Shown: piece after piece, positions 15,069 to 22,975 of the stretch
How the letters are laid out: the number at the start of each line of letters is the position of its first letter
Position numbering within the stretch: position 1 is the stretch's first letter
Assembly (NCBI RefSeq): GCF_002086635.1
Contig: NZ_MVHD01000043.1
Span: 1 to 51,471 of the forward strand
Length of the DNA: 51,471 bases
Reading direction: 5' to 3'
Origin: Mycobacterium alsense
GTDB lineage: Bacteria > Actinomycetota > Actinomycetes > Mycobacteriales > Mycobacteriaceae
Position numbers and translations under genes: made by a program
Notes under the pieces: generated by a model
Told to the model about the DNA's origin: nothing
The model's database searches: none
The model's input: the letters and a program-made list of their open reading frames with translations, nothing else

Positions 15069-16046
15069 ATGAGCCGATGGAATCGCCGGGGATTCTTGCA
15101 GCTCGCAGGCGCGACCGCGGTGGCGGCGGCGTGCTCGTCGCGCAAACCGGCGCCGGGCGGCGCCGCCGCGGGGTCGGTGACGATCACCCACCTGTTCGGC
15201 CAGACGGTCGTCAAGGAGCCGCCCAAGCGTGTCGTCAGCGCCGGCTACACCGAGCAGGACGACCTGCTGGCGGTGGGCGTGGTGCCCATCGCGGTGACCA
15301 ATTGGTTCGGTGACCAACCGTTCGCGGTGTGGCCGTGGGCGCAGCCCAAGCTCGGCGCGGCCCAGCCGGTGGTCCTGAACCTGGACAACGGGATTCAGGT
15401 CGACCAGATCGCCGGGCTCAAGCCCGATCTCATCGTGGCCGTCAACGCCGGCCTGGACGCCGACACCTACCAGAAGCTGTCGGCCGTCGCGCCGACCGTC
15501 GCGCAATCGGACGGCGACGCGTTCTTCGAGCCGTGGAAGGACCAGGCCTCCGCCGTCGGCCAGGCCGTATTCCAGTCCGACCGGATGAACTCGCTCATCG
15601 ACGGCGTCGACAAACAATTCGCGGCCCTCGCGCAGCGGAACCCGCAGTGGCAGGCCAAGAGGGCATTGCTGATGCAGGGCACGTTGTTTCGCGGAACCGT
15701 GGTGGCGACCCTGGCGGGCTGGCGGACCGACTTCCTCAACCGGATGGGCCTCGTCATCGCCGACAGCATCAAACCCTTTGGCAGCGATCATCGCGCCGTC
15801 ATCCCCCGCGATCAGATCAAGGCGGTGCTCGATTCCGCGGACGTCGTGATCTGGACGACCGAGAATCCCGACGACCAGAAGGCGCTGCTGGCCGACCCCG
15901 AGGTGGCGGGTTCGCTGGCGACCGCGCAGAACCGCCACGTCTTCACGACCAAGGACCTGGCCGGCGCGATCGCGTTCGCGTCGCCGCTGAGCTACCCCGT
16001 GGTCGCCGACCAGCTGCCGCCGCTGATCGGCAAGGTCCTGGGCTAG
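15069..16046 (+). CDS. fecB2: Iron-siderophore ABC substrate-binding lipoprotein FecB2-like
   Basis: A 325-aa periplasmic binding protein of the FecB/FhuD class. The N-terminus NRRGFLQLAGATAVAAACSS carries both a twin-arginine-like motif and a lipobox with Cys22, indicating export and lipid anchoring. Two lobes follow, beginning with the typical KRVVSAGYTEQDDLLAVG strand/helix; the second lobe covers about residues 190-325. M. tuberculosis Rv0265c (FecB2, a siderophore/heme-related binding protein) has the same size and neighbours. No permease or ATPase gene lies alongside. It is divergent from the NarU-like transporter across a 147-base region. No IdeR box was recognised in front. Confidence 0.87.
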   Translation: MSRWNRRGFLQLAGATAVAAACSSRKPAPGGAAAGSVTITHLFGQTVVKEPPKRVVSAGYTEQDDLLAVGVVPIAVTNWFGDQPFAVWPWAQPKLGAAQPVVLNLDNGIQVDQIAGLKPDLIVAVNAGLDADTYQKLSAVAPTVAQSDGDAFFEPWKDQASAVGQAVFQSDRMNSLIDGVDKQFAALAQRNPQWQAKRALLMQGTLFRGTVVATLAGWRTDFLNRMGLVIADSIKPFGSDHRAVIPRDQIKAVLDSADVVIWTTENPDDQKALLADPEVAGSLATAQNRHVFTTKDLAGAIAFASPLSYPVVADQLPPLIGKVLG

Positions 16047-16146
16047 CCCAGCCTGTTTTGAGCAATCGCTAAGGCGGTTCTGGCAGTGCTCGAAAATCCC
16101 GCGACAACCCCTCGACCTGCGCCTATCGCGAGGTTACCGTCGAGTA

Positions 16147-16809
16147 ATGAGCGTGACTGATCTCGGCAGCGACGTGCCGGCCGACCTGGCCGGCAATACG
16201 GTTGTGGACTACGGCGACCGGGCGCTGATGCTCCAATGCGGCGGCACCGCAGAGGTATTGGCGTGGGCCGACGTGTTGCGGGCCGCGGCGCTGCCCGGCG
16301 TGGTGGACATCGTCCCGGCGGCCCGCACCGTGCTGGTGAAGCTCGCGGGCCCGCGCCACCAGGGGGTGATCCGCCGGCGGCTGCGCAACATGCGGGTCGG
16401 GGCCGGCGACACCGCGCCCGCCGGGCGGCGGGCCGACGTGGTGATCGACGTCGTCTACGACGGCCCCGACCTCGCCGAGGTCGCCGAGCTCACCGGGCTG
16501 AGCACCGCACAGGTGATCAACGCCCACACCGCCACGCCGTGGCGGGTCGGATTCAGCGGTTTCGCACCGGGTTTCGCGTACCTGGTCGACGGCGACCCGC
16601 GGCTTCGGGTGCCGCGCCGCCCGGAACCGCGCACCGCCGTGCCGACCGGGTCGGTCGGACTCGCCGACGAATTCAGCGCGATCTACCCGCGCCGGTCGCC
16701 CGGCGGCTGGCGGCTCATCGGCCACACCGACGCCGCGCTGTGGGATCTCGCCCGGCCCAACCCCGCGTTGCTGACGCGGTGCATGTGGGTCCAGTTCCGG
16801 GCCGCCTGA
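16147..16809 (+). CDS. pxpB: 5-oxoprolinase subunit B family protein (PxpB/KipI, Rv0264c-like)
   Basis: A 220-aa protein of the KipI/PxpB family (cyclophilin-like carboxylase subunit). Diagnostic segments are IVPAARTVLVKL near residue 60, the HTATPWRVGFSGFAPGFAYL block at about residues 128-148, and the RVPRRPEPRTAVPTGSVGLA motif near 155. PxpB with PxpA and PxpC hydrolyses 5-oxoproline (pyroglutamate) to glutamate using ATP. It is followed 24 bases later by pxpC, in a clear two-gene operon. Neither pxpA (LamB/YcsF) nor the eukaryotic-type 5-oxoprolinase OplA, present at the equivalent place in M. tuberculosis (Rv0266c), is in the window. Confidence 0.88.
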   Translation: MSVTDLGSDVPADLAGNTVVDYGDRALMLQCGGTAEVLAWADVLRAAALPGVVDIVPAARTVLVKLAGPRHQGVIRRRLRNMRVGAGDTAPAGRRADVVIDVVYDGPDLAEVAELTGLSTAQVINAHTATPWRVGFSGFAPGFAYLVDGDPRLRVPRRPEPRTAVPTGSVGLADEFSAIYPRRSPGGWRLIGHTDAALWDLARPNPALLTRCMWVQFRAA

Positions 16810-16833
16810 ACGCGAGGAGCTAGGGGGAAAGCC

Positions 16834-17754
16834 ATGACTACGACTCTGGAGGTCCTGCGCACCGGGCCGTTCGCCGTCGTCCAGGATCTGGGCCGGCCGG
16901 GTCTGGCCCACCTGGGCGTCAGCCGCTCCGGGGCCGCCGACCGCCGCGCCCACAAGCTGGCCAACCGGCTCGTCGCCAACCCCGACGACCGCGCCACCGT
17001 CGAGGTGACGTTCGGCGGGTTGTGCGCCCGGGTCCGCGGCGGCGACGTCGACATCGCGGTGACCGGCGCCGACACCGACCCCACCGTCGACGGAATCCCG
17101 TTCGGCACCAACAGCATTCACCGCGCCCGTGACGGCCAGGTGATCTCCCTGGGCACCCCGCGCGCGGGGCTGCGGAGCTACCTGGCGGTGCGGGGCGGCA
17201 TCGACGTGGAGCCGGTGCTGGGCTCCCGCAGCTACGACGTGATGGCGGCGATCGGGCCGCCGCCCCTGCGGGTCGGGGACCGGCTGCCGGTCGGCGAGCG
17301 CACCGACGCGTACCCCGAACTCGACCAGGCGCCGGTGGCCGCGATCGCCGCGCACCTGGTGGAGCTGCAGGTGGTGCCGGGCCCGCGCGACGACTGGCTG
17401 GTCGATCCCGACGCGCTCGTGCACACGATCTGGATGGCCTCCGACCGCAGCGACCGCGTCGGCATGCGGCTGGAGGGCCGCCCGCTGCGGCACCGCTTCC
17501 CGGAGCAGCAACTACCCAGCGAGGGAACCGCGCGCGGCGCGATCCAGGTGCCGCCCAACGGCTTACCGGTGATCCTGGGTCCCGATCACCCGGTCACCGG
17601 CGGGTACCCGGTGGTCGGCGTCGTCACCGACGAGGACGTCGACAAGATCGCCCAGGTGCGCCCCGGCCAGTACGTGCGGCTGCACTGGGCACGGCCGCGG
17701 TCCGCGCCGGGCGCCCGGCCGGTGTCGAGCGCCGTGGGCCCGCCGTTCGCGTAG
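16834..17754 (+). CDS. pxpC: Biotin-dependent carboxyltransferase family protein (PxpC/KipA, Rv0263c-like)
   Basis: A 306-aa PxpC/KipA family protein. The N-terminal signature TGPFAVVQDLGRPGLAHLGVSRSGAADRRA (start about residue 9), VEVTFGGL, and the C-terminal GPDHPVTGGYPVVGVVTDEDVDKIAQVRPG block are all typical. Together with PxpB it forms the ATP-dependent part of 5-oxoprolinase; homologues are domains of urea carboxylase and allophanate hydrolase. The start at 16834 follows AGGAGCTAGGGGGAAAG. The gene order PxpB-PxpC is conserved with M. tuberculosis Rv0264c-Rv0263c. The partner PxpA must be encoded elsewhere if the complex is functional. Confidence 0.9.
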   Translation: MTTTLEVLRTGPFAVVQDLGRPGLAHLGVSRSGAADRRAHKLANRLVANPDDRATVEVTFGGLCARVRGGDVDIAVTGADTDPTVDGIPFGTNSIHRARDGQVISLGTPRAGLRSYLAVRGGIDVEPVLGSRSYDVMAAIGPPPLRVGDRLPVGERTDAYPELDQAPVAAIAAHLVELQVVPGPRDDWLVDPDALVHTIWMASDRSDRVGMRLEGRPLRHRFPEQQLPSEGTARGAIQVPPNGLPVILGPDHPVTGGYPVVGVVTDEDVDKIAQVRPGQYVRLHWARPRSAPGARPVSSAVGPPFA

Positions 17755-17799
17755 CGCGAGTCCGGTTCGGGCCCTGGACAGGGCTGGTAGACAGGGAGT

Positions 17800-18363
17800 G
17801 TGCAAACCCCGGTCCCCGTGCAAGCCCAGGTCCACACCGCCCGGCTGATCCACACCGCCGATCTCGACGGCGAGGCCCGCCAGCGGGTCCGCGAGATGGT
17901 CACCACCGCGTTCGCCGGGGACTTCAACGACGACGACTGGGAGCACACCCTCGGGGGAATGCACGCCCTGATCTGGGATCACGGCGCGCTCATCGGGCAC
18001 GCCGCGGTGGTCCAGCGCCGATTGCTCTACCGGGGTAGCGCGCTGCGCTGCGGCTACGTCGAAGGGGTCGCGGTGCGCGAGGACCTCCGCGGCCAGGGCC
18101 TGGCGCGCGCGCTGCTGGACGGCGTCGAGCAGGTGATCCGCGGCGCCTACCAGGTGGGTGCCGTCAGGTCCTCGGACATCGCCCGCCGCGCGTTCGTCGC
18201 GCGCGGATGGCTGCCCTGGCGCGGCCCGACGTCCGTGCTCGCCCCCACCGGCCCGACCCGCACGCCCGTCGACGACGGCAGCATCTTCGTCCTCCCGGTC
18301 GGGATCACCCTGGACCCCTCGGCGGACCTGACGTGCGACTGGCGGGCGGGGGACGTCTGGTAG
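17800..18363 (+). CDS. aac: Aminoglycoside 2'-N-acetyltransferase AAC(2')-I
   Basis: A 187-aa GNAT-fold acetyltransferase of the chromosomal mycobacterial AAC(2')-I family (181 aa for Rv0262c). The acetyl-CoA pyrophosphate loop is VREDLRGQGLARALL at about residue 90. The C-terminal block RGWLPWRGPTSVLAPTGPTRT followed by the CDWRAGDVW terminus is nearly invariant in the family. It transfers acetyl from acetyl-CoA to the 2'-amino group of aminoglycosides such as gentamicin; in mycobacteria it is intrinsic and its natural substrate is unsettled. The GTG start at 17800 gives a family-consistent length. A 20-bp palindrome follows 7 bases after its stop. Confidence 0.93.
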   Translation: MQTPVPVQAQVHTARLIHTADLDGEARQRVREMVTTAFAGDFNDDDWEHTLGGMHALIWDHGALIGHAAVVQRRLLYRGSALRCGYVEGVAVREDLRGQGLARALLDGVEQVIRGAYQVGAVRSSDIARRAFVARGWLPWRGPTSVLAPTGPTRTPVDDGSIFVLPVGITLDPSADLTCDWRAGDVW

Positions 18364-18755
18364 GACAGCGGGTTGTGTTGCATCACAACCAACTTCGCTT
18401 TCCATAGGTATCCCCAGCTCACACTGGGTCTCGTGGCCGCACGAAATCACTTGACACCGGCGGTGATAAAAGCTCGCCGGCTTACCCCTCAGCCATTTAC
18501 CAGACAACCGGAATTCAACTTACAGGCGATATCGACCGAATCGAGTTGACGGACTTCCCTTCTGAATGTGAGCATCGCAGTCAAAGGGCAGAGCAGCCCT
18601 CTTCGCGCGCCACCGGGTGATGTGTGCGTTTGCCAGACGGTCTGACGAAAGGGTTCGCCATGCGCCCTGCCTTGCGGCATCCCAACGCGTTCAAGCGATT
18701 CGCCGGCGTGCGCGGCCGCGAACGGGCGAATCCGTCGAAGAAAGGTGCAGATCGC
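18364..18755 (+). promoter_or_regulatory. narK3 upstream region with palindromes
   Basis: 392 bases between aac and the preferred narK3 start. It holds the 20-bp palindrome at 18371-18390, a second dyad ATCAC (18446-18450) - 12 bases - GTGAT (18463-18467) that contains TTGACA and CACCG-G-CGGTG, and two possible narK3 starts (18660, 18756), each with a purine-rich RBS. I did not find a convincing GlnR box. No small gene is supported. Confidence 0.5.
18371..18390. promoter_or_regulatory. 20-bp palindrome between aac and narK3
   Basis: GGTTGTG (18371-18377), TTGCAT, CACAACC (18384-18390): perfect 7-bp arms, with the central TGCA also self-complementary, so only one base pair is mismatched over 20 bases. 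It lies 7 bases after the aac stop and about 270-365 bases before narK3. A dimeric regulator site is more likely than a terminator since no T-run follows. Binder unknown; NnaR or a TetR protein are candidates. Confidence 0.5.
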
Positions 18756-20195
18756 ATGGGCCGTCACCCCGCCATCACGGACTGGAATCCGGAAGACGCG
18801 GCGGCCTGGGAGGCCGGTAACAAGAAGATCGCCCGCCGCAATTTGCTCTGCACGGTAGCGGCCGACCACGTCGCCTTTTCGATCTGGACCCTGTGGCCCG
18901 TGATGGCGCTGTTCATGCCGGCGTCGATCTACGGGTTTTCGGCCGGCGACAAGCTGCTGCTGGGCGCCGTGGCCACCCTGGTCGGCGGCTGCGCGCGCAT
19001 CCCGTACACGTTGGGAATCTCCGCGTTCGGCGGCCGCAACTGGACGGCGTTTTCGGCTTTCGTGCTGCTGATCCCGACCGTCGGCACCGTGGTGTTGCTG
19101 GCCCACCCGGGACTTCCGCTGTGGCCCTACATCGTTTGCGCGGCACTGACCGGGATGGGCGGCGGCAACTACGCGGCATCGCTGGCCAACGTGAATGCCT
19201 TCTACCCGCAGCGCCTCAAGGGCATGGCACTGGCGGTCAACGCCGGCGTGGGGAACCTCGGGGTCGCGGTCGTCCAACTGGCCGGGCTGCTCGTGCTGGC
19301 CACCGCGGGCCACGAAGCGCCGTACTGGGTGTGCGCGGTCTACCTGCTACTGCTGGCAGTCGCCGGCGTGGCGGCGGCGCTCTTCATGGACAACCTGCAC
19401 CACGGCACCGAGGTGGGCACCATGCGCTCGATCCTGTTCGAGCGCGACACCCATGTGATCTGCCTGCTCTACATCTGCACGTTCGGCTCCTGGATCGGCT
19501 TCGCCTTCGCGTTCGGCCAGGTGATGCAGGTCAACTTCCTGGAAGACGGGGAGAGCGCCAAGCAGGCGGCGCTGCACGCCGCGCAGATCGCCTTCCTGGG
19601 ACCGCTTTTGGGATCGCTGTCGCGGATTTACGGCGGCAGGCTGGCCGACCGGTTCGGCGGCAGCCGCGTCACCCTGGGCGTCCTCGCCGGCATGATCCTC
19701 GGCGCCGGGCTGCTGGTCGCCGTCAGCACGCTCGACGGTCACCGCGCCGCGGCCCATTCGGTGAGCATGACCGGCTACGTCAGCGGCTTCATGCTTTTGT
19801 TCGTTCTGTCCGGCATGGGCAACGGGTCGGTGTTCAAGATGATCCCGTCGGTCTACGAGGCGCGCAGTCGGGGCCTGGATCTCGGGGAGGGGCAGCGCCG
19901 CAATTGGGCACGCGCGAAATCGGGCGCATTGATCGGCATCTGCTCGGCGGTCGGCGCGCTCGGCGGCGTCGGAATCAACATGGCACTGCGCCAGTCCTAC
20001 CTCAGCAGCGGCACCGAAACGGCGGCGTATTGGTGCTTTTTGGCCTGCTACCTCGTCGCGGCCGGCATGACCTGGATGGTGTACGTGCGCCCGCCGGCGT
20101 CGCCCGCGAGCGCGCCGGAACCGGTTTTTCGGGGCGAGCCCGCGGGGTGTGATGACGGTCGCAACAGGGGCAATGCGTCAGCAATTGCGCGGTAA
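18756..20195 (+). CDS. narK3: Nitrate/nitrite transporter NarK3
   Basis: A 479-aa MFS transporter with about 12 helices. NarK-family signatures: Arg in ARIPYTLG (TM2), GMGGGNYAASLANVNAFYP, GSLSRIYGGRLADRFGG, and GMGNGSVFKMIPSVYE. The start MGRHPAITDWNPED at 18756 matches the usual NarK3 N-terminus and follows GAAAGGTG; an in-frame ATG at 18660 (also with GAAAGGG) would add 32 basic residues. It is the paralogue of the transporter at 13470-14921. The next genes, nnaR and sirB, overlap or abut, so narK3-nnaR-sirB is probably one transcript for nitrite supply and regulation. M. tuberculosis Rv0261c occupies the same place. Confidence 0.9.
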   Translation: MGRHPAITDWNPEDAAAWEAGNKKIARRNLLCTVAADHVAFSIWTLWPVMALFMPASIYGFSAGDKLLLGAVATLVGGCARIPYTLGISAFGGRNWTAFSAFVLLIPTVGTVVLLAHPGLPLWPYIVCAALTGMGGGNYAASLANVNAFYPQRLKGMALAVNAGVGNLGVAVVQLAGLLVLATAGHEAPYWVCAVYLLLLAVAGVAAALFMDNLHHGTEVGTMRSILFERDTHVICLLYICTFGSWIGFAFAFGQVMQVNFLEDGESAKQAALHAAQIAFLGPLLGSLSRIYGGRLADRFGGSRVTLGVLAGMILGAGLLVAVSTLDGHRAAAHSVSMTGYVSGFMLLFVLSGMGNGSVFKMIPSVYEARSRGLDLGEGQRRNWARAKSGALIGICSAVGALGGVGINMALRQSYLSSGTETAAYWCFLACYLVAAGMTWMVYVRPPASPASAPEPVFRGEPAGCDDGRNRGNASAIAR

Positions 20196-20229
20196 CGCAG
20201 TGGAAACGTCCCAGGCATACACAGGTCAT

Positions 20230-21381
20230 ATGGCTCAGCCGCGGTCCGCGCCACTGACCGGCTACCGGGTCGCCGTCACATCGGCCCGGCGCGCCGAGGA
20301 ATTGTGCGCCCTGCTGAGCCGGCAGGGCGCCGAGGTCTGCTGCGCACCCGCGATCAACATGATCGCGCTGCCCGATGACGACGAATTGCACTGCAACACA
20401 GAGGCGTTGATCGCCAATCCGCCCGACATCCTGGTAGTGCACACCGGCATCGGCATGCGAGGCTGGCTGGCCGCCGCCGAGGGATGGGGGCTGGCCAACC
20501 AGCTCGTCGCGGCGTTGTCGTCGGCGCGGATCGTGTCGCGCGGACCCAAGGCCACGGGGGCGCTGCGCGCGGCCGGGCTGCACGAGGAGTGGTCTCCTGA
20601 GTCCGAATCCTCACAGGAGGTGCTGGAGTACCTGCTCGACTCGGGTGTCTCCGGCCAGCGCGTCGCCGTCCAATTGCACGGCGCCGCCGACGCGTGGGAC
20701 CCGTTCCCGGAATTCCTCGGGGGGCTACGCTTCGCGGGCGCTCATGTGGTGCCCATCCGGGTGTACCGGTGGAAGCCGGCACCGCCGGGGGGCGATTTCG
20801 ACCAGCTGATCACCGGGATCGCCCGCCGCCAGTTCGACGCCATCACGTTCACGTCGGCGCCCGCGGCCGCGGCGGTGCTGGAGCGCAGTCGCGAGCTCAG
20901 CGTCGAGGACCAGGTGCTGGCCGCGCTGCGCACCGACGTGCACGCGATGTGCGTCGGCCCGGTGACGTCCAAACCGCTGATCCGCAAGGGCGTTCCGACG
21001 TCGGCGCCCGAACGAATGCGCTTGGGGGCCTTGGCCCGGCACATCGCCGAGGAGCTCCCGCTGCTGGGATCGTCCACCGTCCAGGTTGCGGGGCATGTCC
21101 TCGAGATCCGGGGAACCTGCGCGCTGGTGGACGGTGCGATCAAACCGCTGTCGCCGTCGGGCATGTCGGTGCTGCGGGCGCTGGCGCAACGGCCCGGCGG
21201 TGTCGTCGCGCGCACCGACCTGCTGCGGGTGCTGCCCGGCAACAGCAACGACCCGCACGCGGTCGATACCGCCGTGTTGCGGCTGCGAACGGCGTTGGGC
21301 GACAAGAACATCGTGGCGACGGTGGTCAAGCGAGGTTACCGGCTGGCCATCGATGACGGGCCGAGGGCCGCATGGAGCTGA
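20230..21381 (+). CDS. nnaR: NnaR: HemD-like domain fused to winged-helix DNA-binding domain
   Basis: A 383-aa protein. Residues 1-270 form a uroporphyrinogen-III synthase (HemD)-like domain (TGYRVAVTSARRAEELCALL, then DAITFTSAPAAAAVLERS). Residues about 285-383 form an OmpR/PhoB-type winged helix (IKPLSPSGMSVLRALAQRPG, VDTAVLRLRTALGDKNIVATVVKRGYRL). In M. smegmatis this fusion is NnaR, an activator of nitrate/nitrite assimilation genes that also binds SirB; Rv0260c is the M. tuberculosis equivalent (381 aa). The ATG at 20230 fits that length; an earlier in-frame ATG at 20173 overlaps narK3. Its end overlaps sirB by 10 bases, coupling regulator and chelatase. A separate biosynthetic HemD is expected elsewhere. 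Confidence 0.9.
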   Translation: MAQPRSAPLTGYRVAVTSARRAEELCALLSRQGAEVCCAPAINMIALPDDDELHCNTEALIANPPDILVVHTGIGMRGWLAAAEGWGLANQLVAALSSARIVSRGPKATGALRAAGLHEEWSPESESSQEVLEYLLDSGVSGQRVAVQLHGAADAWDPFPEFLGGLRFAGAHVVPIRVYRWKPAPPGGDFDQLITGIARRQFDAITFTSAPAAAAVLERSRELSVEDQVLAALRTDVHAMCVGPVTSKPLIRKGVPTSAPERMRLGALARHIAEELPLLGSSTVQVAGHVLEIRGTCALVDGAIKPLSPSGMSVLRALAQRPGGVVARTDLLRVLPGNSNDPHAVDTAVLRLRTALGDKNIVATVVKRGYRLAIDDGPRAAWS

Positions 21382-22112
21382 TCCTGGCCGCGCACGGCAC
21401 CCGCAGGCCCGGCGGGGTCGCGATGATCGGGGACCTCGCGGCCCGGGTGGGCGCGCTCCTCGAGCGCCGGGTGCAGGTCGCGTTCGTCGACGTGTTGGGC
21501 CCCACGCCCGGCGAGGTGCTGTCGCGGGCCGCGAAAAGCGGCGGCCCCGCCGTCGTGGTGCCGGCGTTCCTGTCGCGCGGATATCACGTGCGCACCGACC
21601 TGCCCGCCCACGTCCGCGCCAGCGGGCACCCGAACGTCACCGTCACACCCGCCCTCGGGCCCAGCGCGGACATCGCGCGGATCGTCGCCGACCAGCTGGC
21701 GAAATCCGGCTGGCGTCCGGCCGATTCCGTGGTACTGGCGGCCGCGGGCACCACCGATCCCCGGGCGCGCGCGGACCTGCACGTCGCCGCGACGACGGTG
21801 TCCGCGCTGGTCGGCTCGCGGGTGCGGCTCGGATACGCCGCCACCGGCGAGCCGTCCGTGGACGACGCGGTCGCCGCGGCCCGGCGCGCCGGCGCCCGCC
21901 GCGTCGTGGTCGCCTCCTACCTGCTGGCCGACGGGCTGTTTCAGCAGCGGCTGCACTCCGGCGGCGCCGACCTCGTCAGCAGGCCGCTGGGCGCCCACCC
22001 CGGGCTGACCCGCCTGGTCGCGAACCGATTCCAAAGGGCCGCACCCGGACTCGCGTTGCGGCGGCCGCGCGGATCCCACCGGCGCAGGCACGCCGGCGCC
22101 CACGGCGCTTGA
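21372..22112 (+). CDS. sirB: Sirohydrochlorin ferrochelatase SirB/CbiX-like
   Basis: A 246-aa class II chelatase with two CbiX-type halves. The first begins ELILAAHGTRRPGG with the conserved active-site His (residue 8), and VVVPAFLSRGYHVRTDLP carries the second His. The second half (about 120-235) repeats the pattern with VVLAAAGTTDPRA and RVVVASYLLADGLFQQRL. It inserts iron (or cobalt) into sirohydrochlorin to make siroheme, the cofactor of NirB. The start overlaps nnaR by 10 bases, and the C-terminus is a basic tail (RRPRGSHRRRHAG). The neighbourhood and known NnaR-SirB interaction support the siroheme role rather than cobalamin. Confidence 0.9.
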   Translation: MELILAAHGTRRPGGVAMIGDLAARVGALLERRVQVAFVDVLGPTPGEVLSRAAKSGGPAVVVPAFLSRGYHVRTDLPAHVRASGHPNVTVTPALGPSADIARIVADQLAKSGWRPADSVVLAAAGTTDPRARADLHVAATTVSALVGSRVRLGYAATGEPSVDDAVAAARRAGARRVVVASYLLADGLFQQRLHSGGADLVSRPLGAHPGLTRLVANRFQRAAPGLALRRPRGSHRRRHAGAHGA

Positions 22113-22143
22113 TCTTTGCTCGCCCACCGGCGATCCTGGCTCC

Positions 22144-22599
22144 ATGCCTCGTCGCGAAGAGCCCTCGCGTGGGCTGCTCGACCCGGTGGCGAAGATGCTG
22201 CGGTTTCCATTCGGCACACCGGAGTTCATCGACCGGATCGTCACCGGGGGGGTCAACCAGGTGGGCCGGCGGACGTTGCACCTGCTGATCACCACCTGGG
22301 ACGCGGCCGGCGGTGGGCCCTTCGCGGCCAGCGCCGTCGCGTCCACCGGGATGGCCAAGACGGCGGAGATCGTCGAGAGCATGTTCATCGGCCCGATTTT
22401 CGGCCCGATCCTCAAGATGCTGGGCGCCGACAAGGTGGCCGTGCGCGCTTCGCTGTGCGCTTCCCAGCTGGTGGGCCTGGGCATCATGCGCTACGGGGTC
22501 CGGTCCGAGCCGCTGCACTCGATGTCCGTGGACACCCTCGTCGACGCGATCGGCCCGACGATGCAGCGCTACCTCGTGGGCGACATCACCCGCGGCTAG
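22144..22599 (+). CDS. Orphan TetR-type sensor domain lacking HTH (Rv0258c-like)
   Basis: A 151-aa protein made only of what looks like the C-terminal ligand-binding/dimerisation domain of a TetR regulator. The C-terminal segment ASLCASQLVGLGIMRYGV, then SVDTLVDAIGPTMQRYLVGD, is the typical end of that domain. Where the HTH should be there are only about 25 residues (LLDPVAKMLRFPFGTPEF). The same short form exists in M. tuberculosis (Rv0258c, 151 aa), so it is not a fresh truncation. It starts 31 bases after sirB on the same strand and is convergent with nirD, 10 bases away. It could heterodimerise with a full TetR or bind a ligand; that is inference. Confidence 0.75.
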   Translation: MPRREEPSRGLLDPVAKMLRFPFGTPEFIDRIVTGGVNQVGRRTLHLLITTWDAAGGGPFAASAVASTGMAKTAEIVESMFIGPIFGPILKMLGADKVAVRASLCASQLVGLGIMRYGVRSEPLHSMSVDTLVDAIGPTMQRYLVGDITRG

Positions 22600-22609
22600 C
22601 CGCGGGCGG

Positions 22610-22975
22610 TCAGGCGGCGATCCGCCCGACCTGGATGTGGCCCTCGGGCGTCACCCGCACCCGGTACACCGGGACCGAAACCCTGGGGTCGTCCAGGCAG
22701 GAGCCGTCCTCCAGCGCGAAAGCCTGCTTCAGCAACGGGGATTGGACCGTGACGCGGCCGCCGCGGTCTCCGACGATGCCCCGCGAGAGCACCGCGGCGC
22801 CCGAGAACGGGTCGACGTTGCCGACCGCGTGCACCGACCCGTCGTCCAGGCGGAACAGCGCCGCCTGGCTGCCGTCGTCGAGCAGCACACCGACCCCCCG
22901 GCCCGGGATCAGTCGGTCGTACTCGCACGCCGTCGTCCAGGCCTGAATGTGTTGAACGCTTTCCAGAAGTGTCAT
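22610..22975 (-). CDS. nirD: Nitrite reductase small subunit NirD
   Basis: A 121-aa Rieske-fold protein of the NirD type, which keeps the fold but not the Cys/His iron-sulfur ligands; none are present here. The strands GVGVLLDDGSQAALFRLDDG and VYRVRVTPEGHIQVG fit the family. With NirB it forms the cytoplasmic assimilatory NADH-dependent nitrite reductase that makes ammonium. The ATG at 22975 overlaps the nirB stop by four bases (ATGA), so the two are cotranslated. In M. tuberculosis cobU, cobQ1 and PPE2 follow nirD; here the Rv0258c-like gene follows directly. Confidence 0.92.
   Translation of the reverse strand: MTLLESVQHIQAWTTACEYDRLIPGRGVGVLLDDGSQAALFRLDDGSVHAVGNVDPFSGAAVLSRGIVGDRGGRVTVQSPLLKQAFALEDGSCLDDPRVSVPVYRVRVTPEGHIQVGRIAA

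Noticed and set aside
16047..16146. Terminator between fecB2 and pxpB (TTTTGAGCA...TGCTCGAAAA)
   Set aside because: The arms are imperfect with a loop of more than 25 bases and no T-run after the right arm.
18624..18755. Longer N-terminus for narK3 (starts at 18624 or 18660)
   Set aside because: The basic 32-44 residue extension is not typical of NarK proteins; 18756 has an RBS and the conserved N-terminus. Not excluded for 18660.
22610..22975. Rieske ferredoxin function for NirD
   Set aside because: The Cys-His ligand pairs of a Rieske cluster are absent; NirD subunits keep only the fold.
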